Origin: Bacteroidota bacterium
GTDB lineage: Bacteria; Bacteroidota; Bacteroidia; Bacteroidales; Porphyromonadaceae
DNA length: 64,000 nucleotides
Assembly (NCBI GenBank): GCA_023395395.1
Contig: JAEWZH010000014.1
Span: forward strand, 160,523-224,522
Direction of reading: 5' to 3'
Shown: positions 62,560 through 64,000 of the stretch, one piece after another
Layout of the letters: the number at the start of each line of letters is the position of its first letter
How positions within the stretch are numbered: the stretch's first letter is position 1
The notes under the pieces: generated by a model
What the model saw: the letters and a program-made list of their open reading frames with translations, nothing else
The model's database searches: none
Told to the model about the DNA's origin: nothing
Made by a program: the position numbers and the translations under genes

Positions 62560-62784
62560 ATCAGTTTTATGTCTTCAAAACTATCAGGCAACCTATCTAG
62601 ATTGTTGGAACTTTTTTCTTCATAACAAAAAAGAAGTTTCCTCCATTCTTTTATTCGCTTTTCCTTTTTTAAGGTTCTAACTAGCTTCGAGATAATCTCA
62701 CAAACCTAAAGAACCCCTCACGCCCCCAATGTACAAATTAAATTTTAAACAACGAAGTTTTGCGAACTTTCTTCGTTTTGTCTA
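62560..62784. other. Intergenic region upstream of the S41 peptidase gene
   Basis: About 225 bases, AT-rich, with no gene seen. A purine-rich stretch precedes the S41 start. No TAnnTTTG element with a good partner was found on the minus strand. Confidence 0.4.
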
Positions 62785-62826
62785 AAAAAATAAAAGCAGA
62801 GCCGCACCCCATGTGCGACTCTGCTT
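62785..62826 (-). terminator. Terminator of the DUF177-rpmF operon
   Basis: On the minus strand AAGCAGAG-CGCAC stem (62826-62794, one mismatch) is followed by TTTATTTTTTT. Confidence 0.85.
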
Positions 62827-62857
62827 GTTTGTGATCATCAAGAAAATGACAATAATT

Positions 62858-63037
62858 TTAAGCGTCTACCTCAATTGCAATCTGACCACGGTAATAGCCG
62901 CACTCAGGGCATACTGTATGGTAAACATGGTAAGCTCCACAGTTTGGACACTTAGCTAGTGTTGAAGCAGTAGCCACGTCATGAGTTCTACGCTTCCTAG
63001 TCTTAGACTTCGACTGACGTCGTTTTGGATGTGCCAT
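62858..63037 (-). CDS. rpmF: 50S ribosomal protein L32
   Basis: 59 residues starting MAHPKRRQSKSKTRKRR, the standard bL32 N-terminus. The four zinc cysteines are retained (Cys30, Cys33, Cys43, Cys46) as CPNC and CPEC. This is the zinc-binding (C+) form. It follows the DUF177 gene by 14 bases, a nearly universal pairing, and ends before a strong terminator. The usual next genes (plsX or fabH) are absent here. Confidence 0.96.
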   Translation of the reverse strand: MAHPKRRQSKSKTRKRRTHDVATASTLAKCPNCGAYHVYHTVCPECGYYRGQIAIEVDA

Positions 63038-63051
63038 AATCGATTATTATA

Positions 63052-63594
63052 TTACTTATTATTATTCTTATCATTCATCACACGCTTAAGCTCAGCCCAT
63101 CTCTGGTCCTCTTCACCATCAACTGGCTCATTAGGGGTCAGGTATTTAACCATCTCTGGGTCACATTCCTCAATATCATGCATTCTCTGGATCGGCAAGT
63201 GCAGTGCCAGGAGCTCATAGACAACCCAAGAGAAATCATAAACAGGATTCTGCGCATCAAGCGTAATTATCTCATCGTCTTCATCATTAAGAGACTCTCC
63301 AAGCACAACATCTACCAACTCCTCTATATCTACATCAACGGTCATTGGAAGTAGACACCTATCGCAAGGTACTGAAACTTCTCCGACATAATCAAAAGAC
63401 AATTGAAGGCGGTGAGCACTTAATGGCGAAACAGTAAGAATCAAACTCACATCTCCACCACCTATAGCTTCGCTCTCAAAAAGGGCAAAGAATTCATCTC
63501 CTAGATGCAACTCATAGCTGACTTCCTCCTTAGGGAAATGTGTGAAATCGAGTGTAAAATCGTTACTTAGTCCCATAACAAATGGCACAGACAT
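63052..63594 (-). CDS. DUF177 / YceD family protein
   Basis: 180 residues (a second in-frame ATG at 63576 is possible). It has the YceD signature VSVPCDRCLLPM in the middle, followed by an acidic stretch with many Glu and Asp (LNDEDDEIITLD). The family is linked to 23S rRNA accumulation in E. coli and plants and almost always precedes rpmF. Its exact activity is unproven. Promoter at 63614-63643. Confidence 0.9.
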   Translation of the reverse strand: MSVPFVMGLSNDFTLDFTHFPKEEVSYELHLGDEFFALFESEAIGGGDVSLILTVSPLSAHRLQLSFDYVGEVSVPCDRCLLPMTVDVDIEELVDVVLGESLNDEDDEIITLDAQNPVYDFSWVVYELLALHLPIQRMHDIEECDPEMVKYLTPNEPVDGEEDQRWAELKRVMNDKNNNK

Positions 63595-63613
63595 ACGCTA
63601 TGCCGAAACGATG

Positions 63614-63643
63614 CAAAGATACACAAAATAGGTCAAATACAAA
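63614..63643 (-). promoter_or_regulatory. Promoter of the DUF177-rpmF operon
   Basis: On the minus strand TTTG (63643-63640), an 18-bp spacer and TATCTTTG (63621-63614), 20 bases before the ATG. Confidence 0.65.
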
Positions 63644-63866
63644 AGTATTTGATCCTCATTCAGCTCAATAAGTATTCCACTCTAAAGTGTAGATGAAGAC
63701 ATTAGGTTACTGATACAGTTTTACATCAGATTAAAAGCATCTGAGACATTGAATAGAATACCCAAACCAAGACTTCGCATCGCGAAAAAGTTGCAATCAA
63801 TATAAATAAGTCAGTAGAGAGAGTAACTAATTCTTGTCCATAGGCATCGTTGCTTCCTAAGGGATG
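63644..63866. other. Intergenic region downstream of the rRNA operon
   Basis: No gene or further repeat seen; ordinary AT-rich sequence between the 5S terminator and the DUF177 promoter. Confidence 0.5.
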
Positions 63867-63916
63867 CAAAAAAAGAGAGAGACGCTTGGAGGATTAATAT
63901 CCTCTAAGCGTCTCTC
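63867..63916 (-). terminator. rRNA operon terminator
   Basis: On the minus strand GAGAGACGCTTAGAGGAT pairs with the reverse copy ATCCTCcAAGCGTCTCTC (one bulge), followed by seven or eight T. Confidence 0.92.
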
Positions 63917-63921
63917 AAAAA

Positions 63922-64000
63922 ATGGCGACTACCTACTCTCCCTTCGTAAAAGTACCATCGGCGTTACTGGGCTTAACTTCTCTGTTCGGAATGGTTAGAG
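63922..64000 (-). rRNA. rrf: 5S ribosomal RNA (3' part, cut by window end)
   Basis: The minus strand reads CCATTCCGAACAGAGAAGTT, then AAGCCCAGTAACGCCGATGGTACT, then GGGAGAGTAGGTAGTCGCC. This is the conserved 5S loop A-E and 3' helix. Only about the last 79 bases are in the window; the 5' end and presumably 23S and 16S lie beyond it. The exact 3' end is uncertain by a few bases. Confidence 0.92.

Overview
The window comes from a Bacteroidota chromosome, most likely Porphyromonas or a close relative. The support is: many promoters of the Bacteroidetes type (TTTG, about 19-20 bp, TAnnTTTG); a SusC/SusD pair with DUF4843 and PKD-like lipoproteins; a GLPGLI protein; two Skp/OmpH chaperones behind BamA; a fused Nnr; a long-form IspG; and FloA/NfeD. 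Species assignment is not possible from the sequence alone.

Layout. 0-1 kb (minus): a cut-off TonB-receptor-type protein and a GLPGLI protein. 1.2-5 kb (+): two tandem acyl-CoA synthetase paralogues, each with its own promoter. 5-11 kb: a GIN-domain protein (minus), then a tightly packed run of beta-mannosidase, CutC, ComB and a glucosaminidase/LysM lipoprotein. 11-12.7 kb: pirin and a 775-bp gap carrying a striking 22-23-bp periodic array. 12.7-17.2 kb: cysS, then cobU-cobT-cobS-cobC (cobalamin nucleotide-loop assembly). 17.3-23.4 kb: an envelope cluster (beta-propeller-like lipoprotein, uppS, bamA, two skp). 23.5-27.4 kb: a small HTH-like protein, then two DUF4230 proteins overlapping ispG and followed by rfbC. 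27.7-32.7 kb: pncB, an OPT transporter, a polyprenyl synthetase, tatD. 32.9-35.5 kb: tRNA-Ser(GGA), then ExbB, a 4-TM protein and two ExbD. 35.6-41 kb: creD, a PD40-like protein, nfeD, floA, udp.

41.1-52.4 kb (minus) is the main accessory locus. In transcription order it encodes a TlpA-type lipoprotein, SusC with an STN domain, SusD, a DUF4843 lipoprotein, a PKD-like lipoprotein and a large HExxHxxGLxH zinc metalloprotease. I read it as an uptake and processing system whose substrate is probably peptidic. 53-60.5 kb: a DUF1697 protein, a 2-hydroxyacid dehydrogenase, LptD, a fused Nnr with a degenerate epimerase half, and a divergent malate/lactate dehydrogenase-like protein. 60.5-64 kb: tRNA-Arg(CCG), an S41 protease, rpmF and DUF177, and the 3' part of a 5S rRNA (minus) that marks the end of an rRNA operon continuing beyond the window.

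Four of the longest non-coding gaps (near 12.3, 27.4, 37.0 and 52.9 kb) hold tandem arrays of palindrome-bearing units with a 22- or 23-bp period. Three of them share a CTC-TATA-GAG core. This is the most conspicuous structure the genes do not explain.
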